Positions 1-13,894 of a DNA stretch of 64,000 nt are shown one piece after another. The notes under the pieces are model-generated. The model was not told the origin of the DNA. It did not search any database and saw nothing but the letters and a program-made list of their open reading frames with translations. A program made the translations under genes and the position numbers. The number at the start of each line of letters is the position of its first letter. Position 1 is the stretch's first letter. Origin of the DNA: Nymphaea colorata (taxonomy: Eukaryota; Streptophyta; Magnoliopsida; Nymphaeales; Nymphaeaceae); contig NC_045139.1 in NCBI RefSeq assembly GCF_008831285.2, positions 2,922,704 through 2,986,703 on the forward strand. Direction: 5' to 3'.

Positions 1-287
1 TTGTAAAGGCCATTTCAACTTTCAAGGCTATTCCAAAGTTCAGTTTTTGACTTTCTTATTTTCGTAAATTTTTAAGCTGCTTTAAAACTACAAAATGATT
101 GTAACTTTTGAAATTGCATTAATTAAAAAGTATGTTTTGGAAGATCTTTAGTATAGATAAATTAAGAATCGCCAAGTTACATATAAAAAAACTGTAAATT
201 AAAGGTAAGATGAAGGGTTCCACCTTAAATCTACAAACCTAAGATCCTAATGCTTTTATATTACCGTGGATCACAGATCAATGGTGA

Positions 288-366
<79 letters not shown>

Positions 367-2229
367 ATACCCCTAAGTAAAAGAAAAAAAATGTGCTTTT
401 TCCTCAGTGACTCTTTTTTCACCGTGTACGGTATTATTAATACGACAAATTTGTATTTTTTAGGAATAAAATAGAAAAATTTCGGTAAATTTTTAAAAAA
501 TTTAAGACATTTAATAAATCCTAAAAATTATAAAAAATCATAAAAAATACGAAACAGACGGCATGTTTGTTCATGTTTTTTTTTGACGTTTTTTTAAAAA
601 ACATATTTTTGTCAATTTTAATACGACCAACTCTATTTTAAAGTATTATAAGCGTTTTTTTCCAATAAAACAAACTTTTATTGTGACGGTAGTGTAACCA
701 CAACGATTGTAAAGAATAAAGTAAGAAAAATGACATATAGCAGAGAAACTGAGTTAAAAACAAAAATAAAAGCAAAAAAAAAACGAGAAACAGTTTTCTG
801 GTAATGATTAAGTCCATAGGTAACCATTAAAATCTCACTATTCTCTTTTTCTATTTTCATTTTTTCTTCTTCTTCGCATCGTTTAAGCTGTTATAATATT
901 TTCTGTAACATTTATTCCTTTGCATCTGCTGCCTGTGCTGCCTTTCACGTACTTTATAATTTACCTTCCTTCGCATGGAAACAGGAGGGCCAAACCGAAT
1001 TCTCGCTCTCGTTCCGGATTCCCAAATTCGGGAATTGGGAATTCCTGCGGTCCTGCGGCTCCTGCCCATTGAAATTAACCGTTACCTTTTGACAAGTGCG
1101 GTGTTTTTGTCCGATAAAATCATCACCTTTTGCCCGTACTGAACGCCCTTTTGCCTGCAGCTTCCTGTTTGCTGGATTTCCCATTAAATTGTGAGTCCCT
1201 GAACTCTTTTCCTTTCCTGTTATTCGTCTTAGTCTCTTTTTGCAAATTGTGGTTTTCCTGATGGATCTACAAAAAATTACTCTTTGTTTCTTCCTTTCCC
1301 CCCCTCGAATGTACTGTTTAAGAAGAATAATGAAGTCTAGCCCGTTATTAGGAAGTTGGTAGCAATCTTACCCGTGAATTTCGAGATATGGATTGAATTT
1401 GATCACCGAAGCTATGAGTTGTTTGTGGAAAATTAGTTTGCTTCTGTTTCATTTCATGAAGTCACGAAACTCTGACTTGTACACAACTGGATTTCGTTTC
1501 TGTAAAGTTTCCCCTTCTATGGATGCGGAACTGCAACTCCTCTACCGAGAGTGGGAAATTCACTTAAAGGGAAAACTAATTTTCGACTAGCTTCGCTATT
1601 GGGACAATTCTATATTAGTTGTATGTCCCTAACTGAAACTTCTGCTTTATGAATTTTTCTTTTCCAACCAACCAAAGATAAAATCCATCGTACAAGACAT
1701 CAAAATAGAGAAATTGTGTTCGTGGATGACAGTGGCTGAAGACTGGTAGTTGCAGACGAACAGCGTTTATATGACATGAAGAAACCCCACCTGGATCATG
1801 GTACAGTAATAGCTCAACGTAAAGTGCTTCACATATTCGGCTGATGAGATTACATTCAAAATTCTCGAAGGATAAGGTAGTTACTTCTAGTATCCATGTA
1901 TTTCACACTTCGCCATGAACGAGCTCCAAAGTTCCAAGCTTGCTTACTAGTTTATCGATGTTCACCTCCCTTTTTTTCCAATGTTGATGTCTGAAGCACA
2001 AACTCATGGACTTTGAGAAGATTGCCAATTATGGAAAATAAGACTGTCTATTCGAAATCATTATCACTTTTTTTGTCTTTTAGTGCCCTTCTATTGAAAG
2101 GATTAGATTCTCTTCTCATTTCCTTTCTCCTGCAGGAAGGTTGTACTAGTTTCATGTGGAACTCGTTTGAAGTTGAAGAACTTTATGCTGTTCATTGCCA
2201 CCTAGGAGAAAAAAGCAAGCATCATCTCT
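1..2229. other. Intergenic DNA and probable MKK3 promoter and 5' leader
   Basis: No convincing coding sequence is present. The left part is very AT-rich. From about 940 to 1190 the composition becomes more balanced, as expected for a promoter or first untranslated exon. A good donor-like GTGAGT follows 1190. A strong pyrimidine-rich acceptor (tttctcctgcag) ends at 2135, 94 bases before the MKK3 start codon. I therefore infer a 5'-UTR intron of roughly 1191-2135. This is inference only, without transcript support. Confidence 0.4.
292..364. repeat. (AT)n microsatellite
   Basis: About 36 uninterrupted AT dinucleotides. The short open frame across it (Tyr-Ile repeats) is an artefact of the repeat. 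Confidence 0.97.
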
Positions 2230-5200
2230 ATGGCTGGCTTGGAGGAGCTCAAAAAGAAGTTAGGGCCACTTTTTGATGCTGATAAAGGCTTCCCATCTGG
2301 GTTGGGATTGAGCCCATGTGATTCATACATGGTAGTTAACCTACACATATCTTGAAGCCACTGTTAGCATTGCCATTGTTAGCTTTCCAATTTTTTCAGA
2401 GCAAAGTTCTTTGTTTGATATGCTCGGTTACAATCAGTTATTCTGGTGGTCTGCTGTTAGAAATATACGTGTACACACACATGGTGTCACATGGATGCGA
2501 TGGATTTGAGCAATTTGACATATATGTGGGGATGAAATATGGAAGCCAAAAATGGAGAATGTGTGTGATTTAGGCTCGGGTACATGATGCATGCAGTTCT
2601 GCTTATGGGTTCTTTTGTTTCATTCTCTCTCATTTGCATGCAGTCATATGTTAATGCTGAGAGTCTTTTTGTTTGGAGGCATTATCTACAGTTCAAATTG
2701 AAGGTTGATTTTATAAACAAGCTCATCAGGCAGCTTCTTTCGTCTTGTATTTCTTGACATTTCAAATGTGGTAGGCTGCAAAACTTCCATGTATAGCTTG
2801 GAAACATTGGATTTCCTTCTGCAGTACTAGAGATGCCATGTTTCTCAATCATTATCATTAGTTCAATACCAAAGGAAAATTTCTGAAATATTTTCTGGTT
2901 CTATGGTGAAATGTAGATTCTTGGCCTTAACGCCTGCCTTTTCACATTTGTGTAAGCAGTACAACTGATCCATTGAATGGTTGAAACAAAATTGCTGCTG
3001 TGCTAGTGCTATCCATTTCACACATTGCTTTTAATAGTTTTTTTTTATCTTTGCTGATGAAGATTGGCTTACTTGTTGTAGGTATCTGATGGTGGGACAG
3101 TTAATCTGCTAAGTAGGTCATGTGGGGTGTACAACATAAATGAGCTTGGGTTACAAAAGAGAACATCAGGTCTAGTACATGATGAGGATTCCAATGAAAA
3201 GACATATCGATGTGCTTCGCATGAAATGCGGATATTTGGAGCCATTGGATGTGGTGCAAGCAGCATTGTTCAAAGGGCTATTCATATACCAGTTCATCGT
3301 ATATTAGCATTGAAGAAGATTAATGTCTTTGAGAAGGTTCATTTCTTAGCTTCATTAAAGCATTTGTGTCCATCTTCTAACCTGTTTACCAACTCATTTA
3401 CCCAATCATGCATCAAAAAAGCTCTTTATTCATAATTATTTCTATTGGGAGGGTTCATTTCTTAGCTTCATTAAAGCATTTGTGTCCATCTCCTAACCTG
3501 TTTACCAACTCATTTGCCCAATCATTTAGAACAAAAGCTCTTTATTCATAATTATTTGCATAGTAGCAAACTCTGTTTGGGCTGTTTGGGAATGTGTGAG
3601 TTTTTGCCCCAGCCAGTCTGATCTTTCTAAGAACCTTCAATAAAAACATCGTCCTTCTTTTCTGTTCTATTTAGAACTTCATGCATAGGATGTAAAACCA
3701 GAATCTGCTTAGTGCATAACGGCCTTCATCCATTTGGCATGGTATCTGGTTCAGATAGTGAGCAACTTTTGGTTTCATTTTGTAAGCCATTTTGCATATC
3801 TTAGTTTCTCATACAGCTCCAATTTTGAAGGAAAAAAGACAGCAGCTACTTAATGAGATAAGGACCTTGTGTGAGGCACCTTCTGCTCAAGGTTTAGTGG
3901 AATTTCATGGAGCATTTTATACTCCAGACTCAGGGCAAATCAGCATTGCATTAGAGTACATGAATGGAGGATCCCTTGCAGATGTTTTACGAGTTCAAAA
4001 ATTTATTCCAGAGCCAGTTCTTGCATCTATGGTCCAGAAGCTTTTGCTCGTAAGCTATTCTATTTCCAACATTCTATTCATTATGGTGGTCAAATTTAGC
4101 TGGAAACTGTCTCGTCATTATCCCATGTATTTATATATTTTTGAAGTCTTATCGGTTGACTTCCTAACATAGGGGCTGAGTTACCTACATGGAGTTCGTC
4201 ATCTTGTTCATAGAGACATAAAACCTGCAAATCTGCTTATTAATCTGAAGGGGGAACCCAAGATCACTGACTTTGGCATTAGCGCTGGTTTGGAGAATTC
4301 AGTTGCCATGGTATATACTTTTGTGAGCATACCATATTTGCAATGTTAAGTTTTTGCAGACCTGAATTGTAACCGATCTGCTAATTGTAAACCAAAGTGT
4401 ATCTGTTGTTAAATGCAGCAATAGAGGAGCATCTCTAACATGAATCTTGGATGTCATTTCATCAGTGTGCTACTTTTGTTGGGACTGTTACATACATGTC
4501 ACCTGAGAGAATCCGGAATGAGAGCTACTCCTACCCAGCAGATATTTGGAGCCTTGGATTGGCTATATTTGAGTGTGGAACTGGGGAGTTTCCATATACG
4601 GCAACTGAGGGTCCTGTCAATCTCATGCTACAGGTGAGTATTGCTTTTCTTTCTTAGACTGTTTCTGTGCCTTTCTATGACTGTTTGTGTGCATGAAAAC
4701 TTACTGTAAGATCAATTTTCATATTTGTAGATATTAGATGACCCTTCCCCTTCACCCTCCAAAGAGTCCTTTTCTCCAGAATTTTGCTCGTTTATTGATG
4801 CTTGCTTACAGAAGGATCCAGAGGCTAGGCCAACAGCTGAGCAGGTTATAAATGTGTATGTGTGTGTGTGTGCATCTATTTATGTGTGTAATTGCTGCAC
4901 ACTTTTTCATCTATACACTGTCAATCAGTTGCATTTGTATTAAAACCAAATATCTGATTTTGCATGGTCAGGAAGCACAGATACTTTGCGAGATCCATTC
5001 TTTTGTTAGGTTGTGATGAGTTGACAGATACTTGTTTTAGCATTACTTACTAGTTACTATCAAGCATGTTATGGATAAATCTAGGTTCAACCAATTAAAT
5101 ATGAATTTATCTCCAAACTGGTAATTGTGGGGCTAAAAAGTAAAGACTCCTATTTACGCTTTACATAATGGTGGATTAGCTAAGATAAGGATTTTGTCTG

Positions 5201-7102
5201 CTGCTTGTGTTATATCATTCATTAAGATGCTTTCAAACCAAGTTTCCACAGATATCTTCTGCCAGACATTTTCCTGTAGTCCTAGCACATAACTCCTTTG
5301 TTTAAACTTTAGAATCGACATAGACATGTTTTTCCAAGGGATTGGGAACAGTAGGTAGTGCTTTGGCTGCCATGAAAGCAGTTGGGAGTTCCAAAACCAT
5401 GGGAGCCTCTCCTTGCACAACTTAAAATGTGCATAGCCCCTAAGGTTGTGGTTGCTTGCCTCAGGGTTTCATGTTGCTGGGTGTGCAACTAGGTTTTCAT
5501 TACATGATGCAGTTTCCTTGTGTATATGTTCTGTTTTGGACCTTTTGGTTTATCAAGCAAACAAGCACACAAAGAGGTGTCCAATAAAATTGAGAGTAAT
5601 TTGTTGGAACAAAGTTGGGAAATTCCAGTAAGAATAACTTAAATTTGGAAAAAATAGTTCATGTAATAATGCTAAGTGTGCTGATAAAATGTATGTTCTT
5701 ATTGGTCTTATTTTTATCGAATGGAACATTGATGCACACATGCTAGGAAAAATAGTAATTAGGTGCCATCAGGTATTATTTGTGGCGACTGTTTGCATTT
5801 ATATGATGCATGGACTAAGATAATCATGGTAGTCCACTCAGGACCCTGGTTAGAGGGTACAATGGCCATCTTCGCACAGCTTCCTCCAAACTGAAATGAG
5901 AAGGATTATTAACAGCCAGCTATTACAACGTTATGTAGAAGACATAATTGCCAATTCACACCAGAGTGGGAGCTCACAAAACCATAGGTAGAAGGTCTTC
6001 ACTAGCAAGGTTTGTTACTGCAGGGAAATTGGCCACTTGAACACCAAATTTCATGAAGAAAGTAAGCAAAGAGATTTTTGGGAAGGATGGAATGCCTCCA
6101 TAGTATGAATGAGTTAACTGAAGGCCGTGCATTCCACATCACATACTAAATTCACAGCTAGACAAACTAAGATTGCTATGTGAAGCATTGACTAGTACTT
6201 GAAGATCCTGTCTCTACATTGTCGAGGGGCAGGTTCATTTGACTGGTTAATTTGGATCAACAGTTCGAAACTTTGTAATAACAGTTGATCATAAGTTTCA
6301 CTTTCTTATAGTAACAAGGACAAATCTTGTCCTCTGTTGTCCTATATTTGATTACAAGTTGCAATGGTGGTTGACTGTTCAATTAACATAATCTAATGCA
6401 GCTCCTAGCACATTCATTTATTATGAAGCATGAGAGTTCAAAGGTAGACCTAGCAGCATACGCTCGAAGTGTGTTTGACCCTACACAGAGACTGAGGGAT
6501 TTAGCCGACGTGAGTTCCTCTATGATTTTCTTCATGTTCTTCCTCCATCTTTCCAGTGTTATTTTTATAGCTAACCATTAGCACAATGAACTTTATAGAT
6601 GCTCACAATCCACTACTACTTACTGTTTGATGGATCTGATGATTTTTGGCACCATGCAAAGGTTCTCTATGGTGAAGCTTCAACTTTCAGGTATACCTCC
6701 AATTTGTTTTTTTCATGTCATTTTCATGTCAGTTCTTTCTCGTCAGTTTTTCCAAGTGATGTACTGCAGTTAATGTTTCTTTACCTGCTAAAGTAAAAAT
6801 AGAAAAGCAGAAATCCCTCTGGAGTTGGTGTTTACATGTTTTAATGAATTCACAGACTCCAGATTTGGTTAAGAAATCTCTGCTTAAAAGCAATATGATA
6901 TGTTTGGGACATGCAATTGACATAGTTCAGTCTCTGCTGCATAGAAAGTCTGGTGCAAATGATTTTCCAGGTATCTTGATTAAATGCTGACTGGACCAAC
7001 TAAAATGGTAATTGCCATGCTCAATACACCCACATAGTCATATTGGAACTTTTAATTTATGCCAAAAAAGTTGTGTACGGATAGTATTGTGTCTCATTAC
7101 TG

Positions 7103-7134
<32 letters not shown>

Positions 7135-7529
7135 TTCTTAATTCATTTTTCTTTTTAATTGCTAGTTTCTTGGATGAGGTATATGTGGGCGCAACTGATA
7201 TTTTCACAAAGTTGTCAAGCATAAGAAAGACATTGGTTGGTGATGGGTTCCAGGAGAGGTTGGTACATGTTGTTGAAAGTCTTCAGTGTTGTGCTCATGG
7301 AAATGATGGGCTTGCCATCCGCGTCTCTGGCTCATTTATAATTGGGAACCACTTTCTTATATGCGGGAATGGTGTACAAGTAGAGGGAATGCCGAGATTT
7401 GATGACTTCACTCGTGAGAGCATTATGCAGCAAAAGATGGGCACCTTTCATGAACAGTTCATAATGGAGCCTGGTAGTGTCGTGGGATGCTTCTTGATAT
7501 CCAAGCAAGAACTGTATATCTTGCAATAG
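2230..7529 (+). CDS. MKK3: Mitogen-activated protein kinase kinase, MKK3 type (kinase plus NTF2 domain)
   Basis: Dual-specificity kinase that phosphorylates MAP kinases in plant signalling; in Arabidopsis MKK3 acts in wounding, jasmonate, ABA and dormancy cascades. Exons: 2230-2331, 3082-3336, 3831-4049, 4173-4310, 4466-4633, 4731-4844, 6402-6509, 6599-6690, 7166-7529. They total 1560 nt and give 519 aa, close to the 520 aa of Arabidopsis MKK3. All joins keep frame and have GT-AG borders. The glycine loop GAIGCGASS lies near residues 87-95, the ATP-binding lysine near 112, HRD near 205-207 and DFG near 225-227. The activation loop has Ser235-x5-Thr241, the plant MKK pattern. Residues from about 365 to the end match the NTF2-like domain that only the MKK3 group carries. 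The start is chosen because [17 protein letters not shown] matches the family N-terminus. Donors after exon 2 (GTTCAT) and exon 6 (GTTATA) are weak. Confidence 0.95.
3331..3556. repeat. Tandem direct repeat spanning the exon 2/intron 2 border of MKK3
   Basis: A segment of about 110 bp starting in the last codons of exon 2 (gagaaggttcatttcttagc) at 3331 recurs at 3447 (gggagggttcatttcttagc). Only a few differences occur over 'cttcattaaagcatttgtgt' and the following bases down to 'cataattatt'. Both copies carry a potential GTTCAT donor. Only the first is preceded by exon sequence. Confidence 0.9.
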
Positions 7530-10500
7530 GAGGAGCTATTTTAGTTAGTGCGATATGCCACAAGTAACATATACATTGCTGCATTTAGTCCGATGGATGA
7601 ATAGATAGTGTTGTGACATCTTAACAAGGTGTTTTTTGCTTCAGACTTGACGTCAGTGTATGCATTGAAAGCAAAGTGAACTAGTGATAGTGAAGATCAT
7701 CCACTAATAAGTTCCCCTTAAGATAATTCCACTACCTCTGGTGAAGCTCTTATTAGCACTGATCTACAATTTTATAGAATCGAAAACTTTGTCCTCGTTC
7801 TGATTGTGCTTGCTAACCTTGGATTTCCAATGACGGCATTCCATCTGTCAAATCCAAGCATTTATTGGGTGACTCTCTCTCTTACTCGGTGGATTCGTCC
7901 TCTTGACTTGGATTCGATTTCTTCTTCTACTTTCCTCATCCTCAATCTCTGGTTGAACATGGGTGCATCGACGTCCTGCTGTTTGTTGAATGATGTTATC
8001 ATGTCCCCCTTCCTCCCTCTCTCTGCTCATGCTTGCTTATGAACGTACGTTCAAACAACTGGTTGGTCTGAAATTCTATGGCATTATGAACCAGTTTTAT
8101 GCAATCAATTTTTTGGCCATTGATTTTTCCCTGCTAGAGAAAATCAAAATTTGTCACACTTTCGCCGATAAGAGTTCTATCACCTAGGTGGATGTTTGGT
8201 TTAAAAACCTTCAAGAACAGTTAAATGCGCCAGGTTTGTTGTATTTCTTTTCACAATATGGGGCCGCTTTGCATAACCCCAGCTTGCCAATCAGAAAGGA
8301 AAAAGGGAAAAGAGGATCAGATTATTGTAGACCATGAGTGCGCTTGGGGGAGTTATTTTACTGAAATAATTCTTATAGTTTTCAAAATATGGAACTATAT
8401 AAATAAGCGTGAAACTTCATGAAAGGAACATTGGAAAGCTTATTATTTAACATCATAACATGCCTTATGTGCCTGTCTCAACTAGGGCTGCACACGAGCA
8501 GAGCAGAGCTCGAGTTGGAGCCAACTCGAGCTTGACTTGGATCAGAAAACTACAGCTCGAACTTGAGTCGATCTTGATAGAACAAGCTCAAGTTGGACTC
8601 GATGATACAACATTGAGCTTGAACTCGACTCCTTTAATTCATTCATGTTAGATGTGTTTTGTTTTAACTCGTTTAACTTGATTAACTTGTTTAGTTGCTA
8701 TGTTTTTAACTAATTTCTTATTATAATTCAACATTCATTATGTAGTCAATCTAAGTTGAGTTTAAACGAGTTCTTACAATCGAACATGACTCATTTAACA
8801 TTTCGAGCATACATTTGAACTTGAGTTTAACTGATTTATAAACGAGTGAAGTTATGATGAGCGAGTTTAAGCCGATCTCAAGCTGACTGGACTCGTTGTT
8901 GCAGCCCTAATCTCAACCTCTAATCTCGACCTCCAGTTGAACAGATCAAGCAAAGCTCGAATTGACGTCACATGAAACCTATTGGTCGAAAACTCAGTGG
9001 ACAGTGACAAAAGCCCGCCGACTGCTAGTAATCGCAGAGCAGGGTGGGCTGGATAAAAAATATTTCCAGGCTGGCTGAAAGACGATCAGCAAAAATGAAA
9101 TACTTGGCTGGAATGACCTGAAGCTGGAATTTACGTGACTCGATTCAGCCATTGCAGTTCCCTTTGATGGTCACCAGAACTAGTGTACATCCATTAACGT
9201 AGATCTAAGCACGTTTTCCAAGATTGGGCAGCGGCAAAAGCTGCACACAGGCAAGGGGAGGGAGGGAAAAAAATTGACATGCCATTGGGTTGGGCACAGA
9301 GTTTTCATTGCTTTATTTCCCAACTGTTCCCTTCCCCAGGGAATCACATAATTGTGCCTCCATTTGTCTGCCTAACACAGTAGGGCTGCATGGAAAACGA
9401 CCTTTCCACTTTTTCACCTCTCTCTTCTTTCAGGCATGGGAAAAATTTTCCTTGGAAGTATCAACAACAACAACCAATGAAATTTGATAAGCGCTTCTGT
9501 CTCTCTGGGTGGTGGGATGGTTTAAATGCAATTTTCAGGACCTTCCTCCTGAGGTGGTGGGGATTGAATGTCTCGGGACACTTTGCCCCTTATTTGGGAA
9601 ATTTTTTTTCCCACATAGTGTCTTTATTGAAAGCTGCCTGCAGTAAAACGAAAGAGCTTCGAACATGACTGTGTTTTTAAATCTTGCAGTTGATTATGAT
9701 TGATTCTGAAGCCGATCTTGGGATGGTTTGAAATAAAATGAGGTTCTCAGATCCTCCACTTGCTCCAAATTGAACCAAACATGAAGTGTAGCTGCCCCTG
9801 TCCTCGCATCAGAGACGCTGACATCCCCAACCTTTTCAACGCCAGTTCGGAGGTTCAGTCCTGAGAATTAAAAGATGATGATCATCATGAATACAACATT
9901 TTCCACAAATTTTTTGGTGATCCACCAGTAACACGAAAGGCCAGAAAGAAAGAAACCCAATTGATGATACAGAGGTTCTAGTGCAATGATGCATGGCAGT
10001 TCGGGCCCTGACCTAGTTTAGAAGTTCAACCTCGCTCTACTACTCGGGAGAAGGCCTCTTCCTCATTTATGAAGTTTCAAATAAGTAATCGTCAATTTAT
10101 TATATGTAAAGCATATGCTGACTGTATTTGGTTCTTTAAAAGAAAATTATTTAACATTAGTGGAAATTTATATTGCCTAGCTTAAGGTTGCTAAATCATC
10201 AATGGGTTGTAGTTAAATGTTGTTATTACCATGCTTTAGCCACCGTTAAAGATATATATATTATTATAGAAAATATATTTCAGCAATACATTGGTACTTG
10301 TGGTGGCACAAATATTACAAAAAAAAAATGTAAATAATTATCTATGCTGTTAACACGTACTATATATGACTGCACAATTATGAGAGGAATGAAACATCTT
10401 TAAAAATTAGTATCTTGCTAATCTTGTTTCCACAGAAAGTATAATCAAATTTATAAATTATTCAATTTCGTTGTAGACATGTAGATTTCCAAATATTGCG

Positions 10501-10910
10501 CATGCTGCCACAAGAAATACTGAGTTAATTGCATTGTATTATTGAAAATGCAATTAGTCAAAATATTATGTATGCTTTTTCACTCATTATTAGTGCCTCG
10601 TCTACTTTAAATTTCTCACTCGGCCACTTTCAGTAGCATATTATTATAAGAATAAATATTTAAATGATGTAGTGAAGACAAATAATTAAAAGAGAACACT
10701 ATGCATCCAATACCTTATTCCATGCGTTGTTTTTTCAAGTATATACGGCAGTTGAAGCTTTTCACATAAATGAGAAATCACCGCCAAAAAGTGTCAAATG
10801 CTTCCCTCACCAAAGCTTAAAAATTAGTACTTACCTTAGAGAACTTGGAAGTAAAAATGATTCACAAAGCTAGGGGCCGCATTTAATGGCTGAAACGGAA
10901 AAGCTAGGAG
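7530..10910. other. Intergenic region downstream of MKK3
   Basis: Begins with the presumed MKK3 3' UTR. Apart from the hAT-like element at 8483-8909 I see only AT-rich sequence (most extreme from 10080 to 10860) and short open frames with no recognisable product. Confidence 0.6.
8483..8909. mobile_element. hAT-like MITE with 8-bp target-site duplication
   Basis: The ends are inverted repeats: tagggctgcacacgag at the left, and the complement of ctcgttgttgcagccCTA at the right. It is flanked by gtctcaac (8475-8482) and atctcaac (8910-8917), an 8-bp duplication with one mismatch as expected for hAT transposition. The interior is filled with scattered GAGCTCGA/AACTCGAG-type motifs and has no transposase frame, so it is non-autonomous. 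Confidence 0.8.
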
Positions 10911-10979
10911 TTAGAAGAACTTGGTCGGACCTGACCTTGGAAAATATCAACAGAAAAATTCAAGTGTATCCTTACTTAC

Positions 10980-12936
10980 CCAAACCATGCTTTTAGTTCA
11001 ACTCTGGACAGCTTTGACACATAGGTCGATACGAGTATTCTTCCAGAACCTTTCCTTAAATACTCTAGTATCTCTTCACCATCTCTTCCTATATAATAAG
11101 AAAAGCTTTTGGAGCCTTCATCATCATTATCAAAATCATCTTCTGCGAGCCTCGTCTCAAAGAGGACATGGTCGTCTTCCATGACCACCGCCATGTCTAC
11201 TGGTGAAGAGATCACGCCATCTAAAATCAGTTCTAGTGACCAGCACTTTTCCATATAGTTAAATCTCACGTCTGGAAACAAGAAAGACATGCTTTGCTGA
11301 TCGCTATGAGGCCCAGCAATGAGATTCCATCCCATCTTGAATCTCATTAAATTTTGAAAGAGTGCTCGCTGCAACAACCACGAAAGCTGCCTCTCATTAT
11401 TCCTTAGGAATAAGAAGTAAAAGAGGAAAAAAAAAACAAAAATGAAGGAAGACGACTTAATTATTTATTGTATATTCATACTCCTTAACGCAATAAAATA
11501 GTGTGTTCAACCTCGACCACTTAAAACTTAAAAGAAAGGATATATGGGGCCATATATAATATATATACACGTACGTACCATGAACACTTTGTTCTTGAAA
11601 TCATTGCTAAGGTTGCTGCACTGTATCCCACCACTTGGCCCTGGCAATTCCAGATCCCAAAAATTTTCTGCAATGGTTTCAAAGCCAGGAATGCATTCGA
11701 GCGAGTTGCAGCCTCCAAGAAACAAATCTCTTAGAGATTGCAAATTTGAAAAGTCTGGTAAGCATCTCAAATTGGTGCAGTTGGAAGCGTCAAGCTTCTC
11801 TAGAACAGAGGAGGAAAGGTGAGGGATAGTGTGAAGCTGCTTGCATCCGGATACATTAAGCATTTCAAGTCTAGAGAAGCTGCTTATACATGAGGGAAGG
11901 CTCTTGAAATTGCTCCCTGACAAGTCCAACTCTTCCAATGATGTCAAGTGCGACAGCCCAGAGAGAAGAACATCGTTTTGAGTAATATTGCTCAATTTCA
12001 GGTGCGCCAGATTTGTGAAACGCCCAAGCCATGGAGGAAGTTCCTCAATTCCAGTTTCCGATAGGTCCAAGCTGCACCTGATGTTCTTGAATCTGCTAAG
12101 CGATAACTCCCGAAGTCCTCCCAATGACGCATCACGATCTGGCAAAGTTTCGAGGCTCGAACATCCCAACTCTATGGACTTCACATTTCTTAGTTCTTCG
12201 ATGGAGGAAGTCGCTGGCTCCAACTGAAGGCATCTAAACCTTAACCAGATCTCAATGTGTTCCCATGAGCACATCTCATCAATGAATGGGGGAATATTGT
12301 TGCAGTACAATGCAAAGGTGTGGAGTTGCTTCAATTGTCCAATCCACTTAGGCAGGGCTTTGAGGGACTGACATTTCAATTCCAAGAACTCAAGCTTTTG
12401 CATTTCTGCTATACAATCTGGCAACACTTCAATTTGGTCATCCATGATGACAAGTCTTTCCATTGAATGTAAAAGAGAAGACGATAAAGCAGTTACCAAC
12501 TCGGAACATGAGCCTGAGAATTCCAAAGTAGACACTTTGAGCACATTCCCGTCGAAGTAGCCCCGCCGGGACAGGACTTTTGTAAATTTAGATTGCGCAG
12601 TTGAGTTAGCTTCTCTATTGAAGTCAGTATGCTCTTAATTCCGGTCTCACGAAGACCAAGGTTTCCCGGTGAAAAGAAGAGGTCCAAATGCTGACTAAGC
12701 TCAAGTCTTTCGAGCAAAGTTAAATGACATATGGTGTGGGGAAGTCCCTCCAATGCGTTGCATCCTGTTATCAGTAGAACCATCAAGTTCTCCAGAGTCC
12801 CAACCGAGTCATGAACTTCAGTCAGCATCTCACAATTTCTTAGAGTCAACTCTTCCAAGTAAGGGGCAAAAGAGAAATCTGGCGTAACAGTTATTTGCTT
12901 GGCACAAAGATCAAGCCTCTTTAATTTCTTCATCGC
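10980..12936 (-). pseudogene. LRR disease-resistance-like gene relic A (TNL-type LRRs)
   Basis: Leucine-rich repeats of the style found behind TIR-NBS domains, with motifs such as VTPDFSFAPYLEELTL, LEGLPHTICHLTLLERLEL and FKSLPSCISSFSRLEML. The first exon opens at 12936 after a gtgcag acceptor. Its frame is lost near 12580, where LRNLNLQK shifts into another frame that continues as YFDGNVLKVSTLEFSGS, so a small indel is likely. The second frame runs to a GTACGT donor after 11579. A further exon (11392-10980) encodes a post-LRR region and ends at a GTAAGT donor; a tiny last exon near 10911 is possible. No TIR or NB-ARC part is attached. LRR genes of this type recognise pathogen effectors. The frameshift and missing N-terminus make this a probable pseudogene. 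Confidence 0.7.
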
Positions 12937-13894
12937 CTGCACAATACTCCTATATTAGTTTTTCCTTTTTTTAAATTTTCTTCAACTATAAATATATATG
13001 GAAATAAGCGGGGCGAAATAAATCTCTGTTTATCTTTCTTTTCCTTTTTGTTCTGCAAATAGCTCGAAAACTCGTCATATATAAAAATTCCCAATTGTAT
13101 ATTTGCCACAATTTTATAAAAAAGAACTCGCTCTCTCATTTAAATCCCCAGAACACAAGGGAACTTAAAAGATCAATCAAGTGAATCGAATGGCAATCAT
13201 ATTTTTTTTAAAAAAAATGAAATATAAAGTAAAGCAACACTCAAATGCAATATAATTATCTTAATCTTATTTAAGCAACTTAAAACTTTTTCGTGAATAT
13301 TGAAAATTATTCATAGGTATGTTCGTAACAAGCAATTATTCAATTAGCTAGTGAATAATTACCACCACACACTAAATAATTTGTCTTTGAAAATGTACCT
13401 ATTTTTCTGAATACACAGTCCTCAATCAAACTTTCTAGCATCAATAATAAAACGAAATATAAAATTAATGATATTATTTGGTATAAACAGTGACCATGAG
13501 ATCTATTAGATGTTTCAGCAATTTTGACTCATCAACTCAACTGAACTTAATGATGACCAGAGTTTAATTGAAAAAAGGTTTTTCTTTTACTACTCAAAAC
13601 TTATGTGTGTCCTCAACAGCCTTTCGAGGCTACTTTTGTTTTTTTTTTTGGCTACTAATGAAACTCTTGTATGTTTTCTAAAATTTTGCTACTTCTTTTA
13701 GTTGTGCCACTGAAAATGTAAAGGGTTGTAAATGTTTCGAGATAACACATATGTCATACTCCATTTGGCAATTTTTGCAAAGTTGGAATTATAGATATTG
13801 AAAAAATATGAGGCCTTTTTGGGGATTACGGTAGAAAGGCAAATTAAAAAAAAAAAAAAACAAAAGTTGAAACACGTTTCAGTTCAATGCTTAC
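12937..13894. other. AT-rich spacer between the two LRR relics
   Basis: Highly AT-rich with homopolymer runs. No coding exon recognised. It may contain intron or promoter remains of relic A. Confidence 0.5.

Noticed and set aside
250..474. Open frame over the (AT)n tract
   Set aside because: Tyr-Ile repeats produced by a microsatellite; no gene features.
10980..12936. Functional LRR gene
   Set aside because: A frame break near 12580 and absence of TIR and NB-ARC parts; a splice that cures it was not found.
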